The notes under the pieces are model-generated. The model saw only the letters and a list, made by a program, of their open reading frames with translations. It searched no databases and had not been told where the DNA came from. This document shows, in pieces, positions 7,886 to 15,358 of a DNA stretch of 64,000 bases. Source of the DNA: Microbacterium atlanticum (GTDB lineage: Bacteria > Actinomycetota > Actinomycetes > Actinomycetales > Microbacteriaceae); the NCBI RefSeq assembly GCF_015277815.1, contig NZ_CP063813.1, positions 3,224,001 to 3,288,000 on the forward strand. The letters run 5' to 3'. Made by a program: the position numbers and the translations under genes. Every line of letters begins with the position of its first letter. Position 1 is the stretch's first letter.

Positions 7886-9630
7886 CGCGTCTGTGGAACG
7901 AGCCGGCGGACTTCGCCGACGAGATGATCGAGGGGTTCGTGGCGGCCAACGGCCGCTACGTCCGCCGGGTGCCGGGCGGCTTGGTGCGCAGCACCACCTC
8001 CCCGGCCGGTCAGGTCGCGGTCGTGGTCGGCGGCGGCTCGGGCCACTATCCCGCCTTCGGCGGGCTCGTCGGTCCCGGGCTGGCGCACGGCGCGGCGATG
8101 GGCAACCTGTTCGCGTCGCCGTCGACCCAGCAGGTGTACTCGGTGGCCAAAGCCGCCGAGGGCGGCGGCGGGGTGTTCTTCTCCTACGGCAACTACGCCG
8201 GCGACGTGCTGAACTTCGACGCGGCGCAGGAGCGGCTGCGCGCGGAGGGCATCGCGTGCGAGACGGTCACGGTCACCGACGACATCGTGTCGGCGTCGGC
8301 CGATGAGAAGCACCGGCGCCGGGGCATCGCGGGCGATCTGACGGTGTTCCGCATCGCGGCGGCGGCCGCGGAGTCGGGCGGGGATCTGGGTGAGGTCACG
8401 CGGCTGGCGCGGCTGGCGAACGAGCGCACCCGGTCGTTCGGGGTCGCGTTCACCGGCTGCACGCTGCCCGGTGCGGAGCAGCCGCTGTTCACGGTGCCCG
8501 AGGGGCGGATGGCGATCGGGCTCGGCATCCACGGCGAGCCGGGGATCGACGAGACCGACATCCCCACCGCCGATGGGCTGGCCGAGCTGCTGGTCGGGAA
8601 GCTGCTGGCCGAGGTGCCCGACGGCATCGAGGTCGCGGGGGCGCGCGTCGTGCCGATCCTGAACGGCCTGGGGTCGCTGAAGTACGAGGAGATGTTCGTC
8701 GTCTACCGGCGCATCGCCCGGCTGCTCGAAGACGCGGGGATCGAGGTCGTGGACCCGCACGTGGGCGAGTACTGCACGAGCTTCGACATGGCCGGCACCT
8801 CGCTGACGCTGTTCTGGCTCGACGACGAACTGGCGAGCCTCTGGGAGGCCCCGGTGGACACCCCCGCGTACCGTCGCGGTGTGGTGGGCGCCCGGGAGCG
8901 GGTGACGGTGACGGATGCCGCCGCCGACGCCGCGGCGGAGATCCCCGACGCCGACGAGGCGTCCCGGGATGCCGCGCGGACGGTGCTCGCCGCGGTGCGC
9001 ACCATCGTGGAGACCGTCGACGCGCATGTGGACGAGCTGGGCCGGATCGACCAGGTCGCCGGTGACGGCGACCACGGCATCGGCATGCAGCGCGGCTCGC
9101 ACGCCGCCCTTCACGCCGCGACCACCGCGGCTGAAGCCGGCGCCGGCGCGCAGACCACCCTCGCCCGCGCGGCCGACGCCTGGAGCGACAAGGCCGGCGG
9201 CACATCCGGCGCGCTGTGGGGGGTCATCCTCAACGCCGTCGCCGCGAAGCTCGGCGACCAGGGCCGCCCGGACGCCGCCGCGGTCGCCGCCGGCGTCGCG
9301 GCCGGCTCCCGCGGGGTCACCGACTACGGCAAGGCCGAGGTCGGCGACAAGACCCTCGTCGACGCGCTCGTGCCGTTCAGCACCACGCTGACCGGCGCCG
9401 TCGACGCCGGCGCCTCGCTGACCGACGCCTGGCGCACCGCCGCACACGCCGCCACCCGCGCCGCCGCCGCCACCGCCGACCTCCTCCCCCGCATGGGCCG
9501 TGCCCGCACGCACGGCCAGAACAGCGTGGGCACCCCCGACCCGGGCGCGATCTCACTCGCGCTCATCGTGACCGCCGTGGGCCACACGCTCACCGGCGGC
9601 GAGAACCAGAAGGGACGCGCCGATGGCTGA
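7882..9630 (+). CDS. lerK: L-erythrulose 1-kinase candidate (DhaK-DhaL fusion)
   Basis: A 582-residue dihydroxyacetone-kinase-family protein. DhaK part (about 1-330): [17 protein letters not shown] and [10 protein letters not shown] with His217, the residue that forms the covalent hemiaminal with the ketone substrate. DhaL part (about 355-575): ATP/Mg site [11 protein letters not shown] near 394. The fused form uses ATP. DhaK-family kinases adjacent to TIM- and RpiB-like isomerases phosphorylate L-erythrulose to L-erythrulose 1-phosphate (LerK in Mycobacterium and Brucella type tetritol pathways). That triad is exactly what is seen here: this gene overlaps the RpiB-like gene by 8 bases, which is followed by the TIM-like gene. 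A plain glycerone kinase is the alternative, but the context argues against it. Confidence 0.85.
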   Translation: MTRLWNEPADFADEMIEGFVAANGRYVRRVPGGLVRSTTSPAGQVAVVVGGGSGHYPAFGGLVGPGLAHGAAMGNLFASPSTQQVYSVAKAAEGGGGVFFSYGNYAGDVLNFDAAQERLRAEGIACETVTVTDDIVSASADEKHRRRGIAGDLTVFRIAAAAAESGGDLGEVTRLARLANERTRSFGVAFTGCTLPGAEQPLFTVPEGRMAIGLGIHGEPGIDETDIPTADGLAELLVGKLLAEVPDGIEVAGARVVPILNGLGSLKYEEMFVVYRRIARLLEDAGIEVVDPHVGEYCTSFDMAGTSLTLFWLDDELASLWEAPVDTPAYRRGVVGARERVTVTDAAADAAAEIPDADEASRDAARTVLAAVRTIVETVDAHVDELGRIDQVAGDGDHGIGMQRGSHAALHAATTAAEAGAGAQTTLARAADAWSDKAGGTSGALWGVILNAVAAKLGDQGRPDAAAVAAGVAAGSRGVTDYGKAEVGDKTLVDALVPFSTTLTGAVDAGASLTDAWRTAAHAATRAAAATADLLPRMGRARTHGQNSVGTPDPGAISLALIVTAVGHTLTGGENQKGRADG

Positions 9631-10093
9631 GCCGCTGCGCATCGTGATCGGCTGCGACGACGCCGGTTACGACTACAAGGAGATCCTCAAGAAGGACCTT
9701 CAGGACAACCCCGGCGTGGCCGAGGTGATCGACGTGGGCGTGGATGCCGACGGCCACACCCCCTACCCGAAGGTCGCCATCGAAGCCGCCCAGCAGGTCG
9801 CGAACGGCACCGCCGACCGGGCGCTGCTGATCTGCGGGACGGGCCTGGGCGTCGCCATCGCCGCCAACAAGGTCCCCGGCATCCGCGCCGTCACCGCCCA
9901 CGACTCGTACTCGGTCGAACGCGGCGTGCTGTCCAACAACGCCCAGGTGCTCACCATGGGCCAGCGCGTGGTCGGCATCGAACTCGCCCGCCGCCTGGTC
10001 CGCGAGTGGCTCACCTACCGGTTCGAGACCACCTCCGCCTCGGCCGACAAGGTCGCCGTCATCGACCAGTTCGAGAACACCGGATCCTGCTGA
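9623..10093 (+). CDS. derI: D-erythrulose 4-phosphate isomerase candidate (RpiB family)
   Basis: A 156-residue RpiB/LacAB-family sugar-phosphate isomerase: [13 protein letters not shown] at the N-terminus, [21 protein letters not shown] for the phosphate/anion loop, the catalytic-region serine/histidine in [12 protein letters not shown], and [14 protein letters not shown]. In tetritol and apionate operons this family converts D-erythrulose 4-phosphate to D-erythrose 4-phosphate (DerI/EryI), feeding the pentose phosphate and shikimate pathways. It overlaps both the kinase gene and the TIM-like gene, so all three are made together. Ribose-5-phosphate isomerase B activity is the general family alternative. 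Confidence 0.87.
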   Translation: MAEPLRIVIGCDDAGYDYKEILKKDLQDNPGVAEVIDVGVDADGHTPYPKVAIEAAQQVANGTADRALLICGTGLGVAIAANKVPGIRAVTAHDSYSVERGVLSNNAQVLTMGQRVVGIELARRLVREWLTYRFETTSASADKVAVIDQFENTGSC

Positions 10094-10992
10094 TGAGCGA
10101 GCACGAACTCCGCCCCGCCGCACCGACCTCGCACGATCCCGCCCCGGATCCGCGAGTCCCGGCGGAGTTCGTGCACGCCCCCGTCACCATCGGGGTCAGC
10201 CTGAAGACCTACTTCGGCAACGCGCAGGCGCGCGCATGGTTCGCCGACGTCGCCCAGCGCGCCGCCGCGCACCCCGCCGTGGCCGACGGCACGGTCCGGT
10301 TCTTCGTCATCCCCACCTATCTGCAGATCCCCGCCGCCCTCCAGGCGTTCGCCGGCACCCCGGTGCTGGTCGGCGCGCAGGACGTGTCGGAGTTCGCCCC
10401 CGGCGCCTACACCGGCGAGGTCACCGCGCAAGAGCTCGCCGAGGTCGGCGTCCAGGTCGCCGAGATCGGCCACGCCGAACGCCGCCGCCTCTTCGACGAG
10501 ACCGACGCCGTCACCGCCGCCAAGGCCGCCGCCGCCCTGAGCCACGGCATCACCCCGGTGCTGTGCATCGGCGAGGCCGAGCGCCTCGGCGCCCCCGCCG
10601 CCGCGCGGGCGAACGTCGAGCAGCTCGCCACGAACCTCGACGGCGTCCCCGCCGGACCCGTGATCGTCGCCTACGAGCCGGTCTGGGCCATCGGCGCCGC
10701 CGAGCCCGCCCCCGACGACCACATCACCACCGTCGCCCGCGCCCTCCGCGCCGCACTCGACGCCGACCCCGCCCGCGCCGGCAGCGTCGTCATCTACGGC
10801 GGATCCGCCGGCCCCGGACTCCTCACCCGCCTCGGCCACACCGTCGACGGCCTCTTCCTCGGCCGCTTCGCCCACGACCCCGACGCACTCCACGCCGTGC
10901 TCGACGAGGCATCCGTCCTCGCGACATCACGCCCGGCTGAGGCACAGCGTCCGGGCGAAGGCCGGCGACCGGGAGTGGAGGCGGACGCATGA
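10093..10992 (+). CDS. lerI: L-erythrulose 1-phosphate isomerase candidate (triosephosphate isomerase family)
   Basis: A 299-residue TIM homologue with a 30-residue N-terminal extension and a short low-complexity tail. The catalytic set is present but altered in the way of the tetrulose enzymes: Lys38 in VSLKTYF (not NWKMN), His127 in EIGHAERRR (GHSERR in true TIMs), Glu195 in AYEPVWAIG, and the phosphate-binding GGSAG. It would interconvert L-erythrulose 1-phosphate and D-erythrulose 4-phosphate (LerI/EryH reaction). A glycolytic TIM is unlikely because of the divergent lysine motif and the position inside a tetrulose operon. Start chosen at the ATG that overlaps the upstream TGA. Confidence 0.87.
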   Translation: MSEHELRPAAPTSHDPAPDPRVPAEFVHAPVTIGVSLKTYFGNAQARAWFADVAQRAAAHPAVADGTVRFFVIPTYLQIPAALQAFAGTPVLVGAQDVSEFAPGAYTGEVTAQELAEVGVQVAEIGHAERRRLFDETDAVTAAKAAAALSHGITPVLCIGEAERLGAPAAARANVEQLATNLDGVPAGPVIVAYEPVWAIGAAEPAPDDHITTVARALRAALDADPARAGSVVIYGGSAGPGLLTRLGHTVDGLFLGRFAHDPDALHAVLDEASVLATSRPAEAQRPGEGRRPGVEADA

Positions 10993-11783
10993 TCGGCCTC
11001 GGCACCTACGCGTTCTTCTGGCAGCACTCCGACCAGGTCCCCGAGCCGCTGACGCTCATCGACGCGTTCGAGGCGACCCGGGCCCTGGATGTCGGCCTGT
11101 TCCAGATCTGCGACTACGCACCGCTCGACGGTATGGACGACGCGGAGCTGACCGATGCCGCCGTCGCGGCGCGAGACCTGGGCCTCGAGATCGAGCTCGG
11201 CACCAAGGGCATCGAGCCCGACCGCCTCGCCCGCTTCCTCGATCTCGCGGGCGTCTTCGGCGCGAAGCTCGTCCGCAGCATGCTGTACTCCCCCGACACC
11301 CGACCGACGCTGACCGCGGCCGAGCAGTGGCTGCGCGGGTCGCTGCCGGCGTACGAGGCATCCGGAGTCGACCTCGCCCTCGAGACGTACGAGCAGGTCT
11401 CGACCGCCGACCTCACAGACCTCGTCGCCCGCATCGACAGCGAGCGCCTCGGGATCTGCCTCGACCCCGCCAACGTCGTGGCGCGCCTCGAGCTGCCGCG
11501 CGAGTGCGTCGAGGCCACCGCCGCGCACGTCAAGAACGTGCACGTCAAGGACTTCGCGTTCGCCCGCCAGCCCGGCTGGGTCGGCTTCACCTACGGCGGC
11601 GCGCCCATGGGCGACGGCCTGCACGACTACCCCCACCTGCTCGAGACCGTGAAGCCCCGTGAGAACCGGGTCAACGAGATCGTCGAGCACTGGCTCTCCT
11701 GGCAGGGAGACGCCGAGACCACCATCCGCACCGAGCGGGAATGGACCCGCCGAACCATCGAATACCTGAGGAGCACGACATGA
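10989..11783 (+). CDS. oiaC: Sugar-phosphate isomerase/epimerase-like TIM barrel; 3-oxo-isoapionate decarboxylase candidate
   Basis: A 264-residue protein of the xylose-isomerase-like TIM-barrel family. Candidate metal ligands follow the family pattern: Glu in LALETYEQ, Asp in GICLDPANVV, His in NVHVKDFAF. In described D-apionate operons a member of this family, OiaC, decarboxylates 3-oxo-isoapionate to L-erythrulose and CO2. The gene directly follows the three tetrulose enzymes and directly precedes the ApnO-like dehydrogenase, with ATGA overlaps on both sides, which is the order expected for that pathway. The assignment depends on context; an epimerase on a related acid is possible. Confidence 0.72.
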   Translation: MIGLGTYAFFWQHSDQVPEPLTLIDAFEATRALDVGLFQICDYAPLDGMDDAELTDAAVAARDLGLEIELGTKGIEPDRLARFLDLAGVFGAKLVRSMLYSPDTRPTLTAAEQWLRGSLPAYEASGVDLALETYEQVSTADLTDLVARIDSERLGICLDPANVVARLELPRECVEATAAHVKNVHVKDFAFARQPGWVGFTYGGAPMGDGLHDYPHLLETVKPRENRVNEIVEHWLSWQGDAETTIRTEREWTRRTIEYLRSTT

Positions 11784-12679
11784 GCACCACCACCGACCCT
11801 TCGACAAGCTCAGGGCAGGCCGCGGCTGGCGCCGCGTACAAGATCGCCGTCGTCGGCGCGGGCGGGAAGATGGGCATGCGCGTGTCCAACAACCTCGTGA
11901 AGACCGACCACACCATCTGGTACGTCGAGAACTCGCCCGCCGGCCAGCAGCGCACGATCGACGCCGGCCGTGAGCTGACGGATGCCGCGACCGCCGTCGC
12001 CGACGCCGACATCGTCGTGCTCGCGGTGCCCGACCTGGCCCTCGGCCCGGTCACCGCCGACCTCGTCCCGCAGCTGAAGTCCGGCGCGATCGTCCTCACG
12101 CTCGACCCGGCCGCCGCCTACGCGGGCCTCCTCACCACCCGTGAGGACGTCATCCAGGCCGTCGCGCACCCCTGCCACCCCTCGGTGTTCCTCGAGCGCA
12201 CCACCAAGGAGGAGTGGGCCGACACCTTCGGCGGCATCGCCGCCCCGCAGGACGCCATCGCCGCGGTCGAGAGCGACGACCCCGCCCACAAGGCGATCGT
12301 CGAGGCCACGGTCCGCGCGATCTACGCTCCCGTCATCGACGTGCACTTCGTCACCGTCAAGCAGCTCGCCCAGCTCGAGCCCACCCTCGTCGAGACCGTC
12401 GCGTGCATGATCGGCGCACTCCTGAACGAGGCGCTCGACGAGGCCATCCACACGATGGGCGTTCCCGAGGCGGCGGCCCGCAGCATCCTGTACGGCCACA
12501 CCCAGGTGGCTCTCGCCAACGGCCTGCGCGGCGACAATCCGTTCTCGGACGCCTGCCTCATCGCGATGGACTACGGGCGCGAGTCGATCATCAAGGAAGA
12601 CTGGAAGAAGATCTTCCGCGACGACGAGCTCGACAAGAACCTCGCCCGCATGCTGCACCTCGACCACATCGAGCGCTGA
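11780..12679 (+). CDS. apnO: D-apionate oxidoisomerase candidate (phosphogluconate dehydrogenase C-terminal type)
   Basis: A 299-residue NAD(P)-dependent dehydrogenase. The Rossmann motif AVVGAGGKMGMRVSNNLV lies at about 22-40, AHPCHPSVF at about 135-143, and a helical C-terminal domain of the PGDH_C type follows (QLAQLEPTLVETVACM; FSDACLIAMDYGRE). This is the family of ApnO, which oxidises and rearranges D-apionate to 3-oxo-isoapionate. It sits between the OiaC-like gene and the SDR/ApnL-like genes, so pathway order supports the call. Unusual: residues 5-15 (TDPSTSSGQA) are encoded by a dispersed repeat inserted into the N-terminal coding sequence (11797-11816); the fold proper starts after it. 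Confidence 0.75.
   Translation: MSTTTDPSTSSGQAAAGAAYKIAVVGAGGKMGMRVSNNLVKTDHTIWYVENSPAGQQRTIDAGRELTDAATAVADADIVVLAVPDLALGPVTADLVPQLKSGAIVLTLDPAAAYAGLLTTREDVIQAVAHPCHPSVFLERTTKEEWADTFGGIAAPQDAIAAVESDDPAHKAIVEATVRAIYAPVIDVHFVTVKQLAQLEPTLVETVACMIGALLNEALDEAIHTMGVPEAAARSILYGHTQVALANGLRGDNPFSDACLIAMDYGRESIIKEDWKKIFRDDELDKNLARMLHLDHIER
11797..11816. repeat. Dispersed repeat CCCTTCGACAAGCTCAGGGC inside a coding sequence
   Basis: The 20-base string is a short imperfectly palindromic element that I recognise from many high-GC bacterial genomes, where it usually lies between genes. Here it is in frame in the first codons of the apnO-like gene and contributes the residues PSTSSGQ. Confidence 0.6.
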
Positions 12680-12711
12680 CGTCGCGAGCGGCAGGGAGAG
12701 GAGCACACACC

Positions 12712-13467
12712 GTGGGACAGCTCGAGGGCAAGACCGCGCTCATCACCGGCGGCGCACTGGGGATCGGCCTGGCCGTGGCGCAGCGCTTCGCCCGTGAGGG
12801 CGCGCGCGTCATCCTCGCCGACCGCAACGGCGAGGGTGCTGCCGCGGCGGCCGCCGACATCGGCGAGAACGCCCGCGCCGTGACGATGGACATCTCGGAC
12901 GAGGACGCGGTCGCGGCCGCCTTCGCCGAGGTGGAGGCGGCCGGCTGGGTCCCCGACGTCGTCGTGGCCAACGCCGGGGTCCAGCTCTTCGGTCAGGACG
13001 CGCCGGCGGCCGACCTCGACCTCGACGTGTGGCGGCGGACGATCGACATCAACCTCACGGGGGCGTTCCTGACCGTCAAGCACGCGGTGCGCTCGATGCT
13101 CCGCCACGGCGGCGGGTCGATCATCCTCACGGGAAGCCCCACCGCCGTCAACGGCGAGGGCAAGGACTTCACCGCCTACAGCGCCTCCAAGGCCGGCATG
13201 CACGGCCTCGCGCGCACCGTGGCAGCCGCCTACGCCGACCGCGGCATCCGCGTGAACACGGTCCAGCCGGCGTACACCGAGACGCCGCTGGTGGCCGCGA
13301 TCAGCGAGGACCCCGCGTCGCGGGCCGCGATCATCAGCCGCATCCCGATCGGGCGCGCCGGCACGCCGGACGACGTCGCGGGCATCATGGTGTACCTCGC
13401 CAGCGACGACGGCGCGTTCGCCACCGGGGCGACCTTCCAGGTCGACGGCGGGATGACCTCGCTCTGA
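12712..13467 (+). CDS. Short-chain dehydrogenase/reductase; D-apiose dehydrogenase candidate
   Basis: A 251-residue classical SDR: cofactor motif TGGALGIGLA at about 12-21, NAG at 84-86 region (VVANAGVQ), catalytic Ser in LTGSPTAVNG and YxxxK in AYSASKAG, and the C-terminal ATFQVDGGMTSL. The GTG at 12712 is preceded by GGGAGAGGAG. It lies between apnO-like and apnL-like genes. The pathway needs an NAD-dependent enzyme that oxidises D-apiose to D-apionolactone, and this SDR is the only dehydrogenase in the operon available for it; in described systems that step is done by a Gfo/Idh/MocA enzyme, so the assignment is an inference. Oxidation of a tetritol is an alternative. Confidence 0.85.
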   Translation: MGQLEGKTALITGGALGIGLAVAQRFAREGARVILADRNGEGAAAAAADIGENARAVTMDISDEDAVAAAFAEVEAAGWVPDVVVANAGVQLFGQDAPAADLDLDVWRRTIDINLTGAFLTVKHAVRSMLRHGGGSIILTGSPTAVNGEGKDFTAYSASKAGMHGLARTVAAAYADRGIRVNTVQPAYTETPLVAAISEDPASRAAIISRIPIGRAGTPDDVAGIMVYLASDDGAFATGATFQVDGGMTSL

Positions 13468-13530
13468 CCTCGGCCGCCGGGCTCGCCCGGGGCACTCCCC
13501 CGGATCACCCTGCGACGCAAGGATGGATGC

Positions 13531-15264
13531 ATGACCGACACCTGGAACGCCGGCGTGGCCGCCCCGTGGCGCAGCGGCGCATGGTCGATCGAGCGCCGCG
13601 GCGACGAGTTCGCCGACATCGCCTACGACGGCCGCGTCGTGCTGCGCTCGGTGCGCGCCGTCGTCCGCGACCGCAACTGGGACACGGCAGCCCTCGTCGT
13701 CGACAGGGTGGATGAGTCCGGCCTCGCCCTCACGCTGCACGTGCACTCGGAGGGACTCGGCGCCGAGCTGCGCGGTGTGGTGCGCGCGGAGGTCCGCGGG
13801 CCCGGCCGCCTGCGGCTCCTGACCGACCTGGAGTCGGCCACCGCCTTCGAGACCAACCGGACGGGGCTCGTGGTGCTGCACCCTCCCGGACTGGCGGGAG
13901 CCACGCTCGAGGTGCGCCACTCCGGAGGGACCGTCGAGCACTCGCAGTATCCCGTGGCTGTCAGCCCGCACCAGCCGGCGTTCGACATCGCCGGCCTCTC
14001 GTGGTCGCACCAGGGCCTCGACGTGGAACTCCGCTTCGCGGGTGACGTGTTCGAGATGGAGGACCAGCGCAATTGGACGGATGCCTCGTACAAGACGTAC
14101 AGCCGTCCGCTGGCGCTGCCGTTCCCCTATGCGCTCGAGGCCGGTGAGCGCGTGGTCCAGTCGATCGACGTCTCGGTGTCGGGGACGCCCGCTCCGGTCG
14201 CGGCAGCCGGTCCCGCCCGCGTCCGGCTCGAGGACGGCCCCGCGCTTCCCGCGATCGCGGTCTCGGCCGCCACCGCACCTGACCCTGCCCCCGCCGGCCT
14301 CGCGCCGGTGCCGTGGTCGGCGGTGATCGTCGAGCTCGACCTCGCGACCCGCAACTGGCGCGCCGCACTCGGCCGGGCTGCGGCATCCGCTCTCCCGCTG
14401 GATGTGCGGTTCGTGCTCGCCGACGACGACCCGAGCGGGATCGACGAGGCGGTCCTCGCGCTGCGCGACCTTCCTCTCGTGCGGGTGACCGCCTTCTGGC
14501 CCACCGGACCCGCACGGCATGTCTCGGATCTCGAGGCGATCGGGCTGCTGCGTCACGCCCTCACCCAGGCGGGTGTCGACGCGCTCATCGTCGGCGGCGT
14601 CCGCTCGCACTTCACCGAGCTCAACCGCGAGCACCACCGCCTGCCGCGACGACTCGACGGGCTGGTGTTCAGCACCACGCCGCTCTTCCACAGCCTGAGC
14701 ACGGCGCAGCTGGTCGAGGCGCTGCCGATGCAGCGGCTGGTCGCTGCCCAGGCGGTCGACCTGGCGGGCGGACCCCCCGTGCACATCGGCCCGGTCTCGC
14801 TGCGCCCGCACTTCAACGACGTCGCCACGACGCCTCCGCCGATGCCCGAGCACGACGACCTGCGGGACGGCTACGGCTCGGCGCTGATCGACGCGGCCGA
14901 CCCGCGTCAGGCCGCGCCCGAGCTCGCGGCGTGGACCGTGGCGAGCGCCGCCGCCCTCGCGGTGCCGGGTGTGGCGACGCTGGCGTACTTCGAGGAGTGG
15001 GGCCCGCGCGGCGTCCGGGCCTCCGACGGCACCGCCTTCCCGGTGCTCGACGCGGTGACGCAGCTCACCGGCGTCGCGGGGCGGCCCGGCCTGCGCGGCG
15101 ACTCCGCCGACGGCCTGGTGTGGGCGCTCGGAGCGCGCACCGACGCGGGCACCGTCGTGCTGGTCGCGAACCTCGGCACGCGCGTCCGCGAGGTCGAGGT
15201 CGAGCTCCCCGGAGGCGAGGTCCGCGCCGCCGAGGTGCCCGCCGGCGGGTTCGTCCGCCTCTGA
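13531..15264 (+). CDS. apnL: D-apionolactonase candidate
   Basis: A 577-residue cytoplasmic protein without signal peptide. It has an N-terminal beta-rich part (about 1-230) containing EMEDQRNWTDASYKTYSRPL, a middle (beta/alpha) part (about 255-500) and a short C-terminal beta part ending VRAAEVPAGGFVRL. This architecture and the EDQRNWTDASxKTY string are what I associate with the ApnL family, which hydrolyses D-apionolactone to D-apionate. It is the last gene of the operon after the SDR, so lactone formation and opening are adjacent. If it is not ApnL it is an uncharacterised carbohydrate hydrolase with a GH30/GH39-like barrel. Confidence 0.68.
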   Translation: MTDTWNAGVAAPWRSGAWSIERRGDEFADIAYDGRVVLRSVRAVVRDRNWDTAALVVDRVDESGLALTLHVHSEGLGAELRGVVRAEVRGPGRLRLLTDLESATAFETNRTGLVVLHPPGLAGATLEVRHSGGTVEHSQYPVAVSPHQPAFDIAGLSWSHQGLDVELRFAGDVFEMEDQRNWTDASYKTYSRPLALPFPYALEAGERVVQSIDVSVSGTPAPVAAAGPARVRLEDGPALPAIAVSAATAPDPAPAGLAPVPWSAVIVELDLATRNWRAALGRAAASALPLDVRFVLADDDPSGIDEAVLALRDLPLVRVTAFWPTGPARHVSDLEAIGLLRHALTQAGVDALIVGGVRSHFTELNREHHRLPRRLDGLVFSTTPLFHSLSTAQLVEALPMQRLVAAQAVDLAGGPPVHIGPVSLRPHFNDVATTPPPMPEHDDLRDGYGSALIDAADPRQAAPELAAWTVASAAALAVPGVATLAYFEEWGPRGVRASDGTAFPVLDAVTQLTGVAGRPGLRGDSADGLVWALGARTDAGTVVLVANLGTRVREVEVELPGGEVRAAEVPAGGFVRL

Positions 15265-15358
15265 CTCCGGCCGGGTGCGCGACAGCGCTCAGCTGGCCCC
15301 ACGTGTCGCCACCCGCTCCGGACCCGACGACACGGGACCGACTCGAGCCGACACCCCG

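Noticed and set aside
10093..10992. Glycolytic triosephosphate isomerase
   Set aside because: The NWKMN motif is replaced by SLKTY and GHSERR by GHAERR, and the gene sits inside a tetrulose operon rather than with gapA and pgk.
12571..14853. 760-codon minus-strand frame opposite the SDR and lactonase genes
   Set aside because: Shadow frame of high-GC coding DNA without start signals or recognisable motifs.
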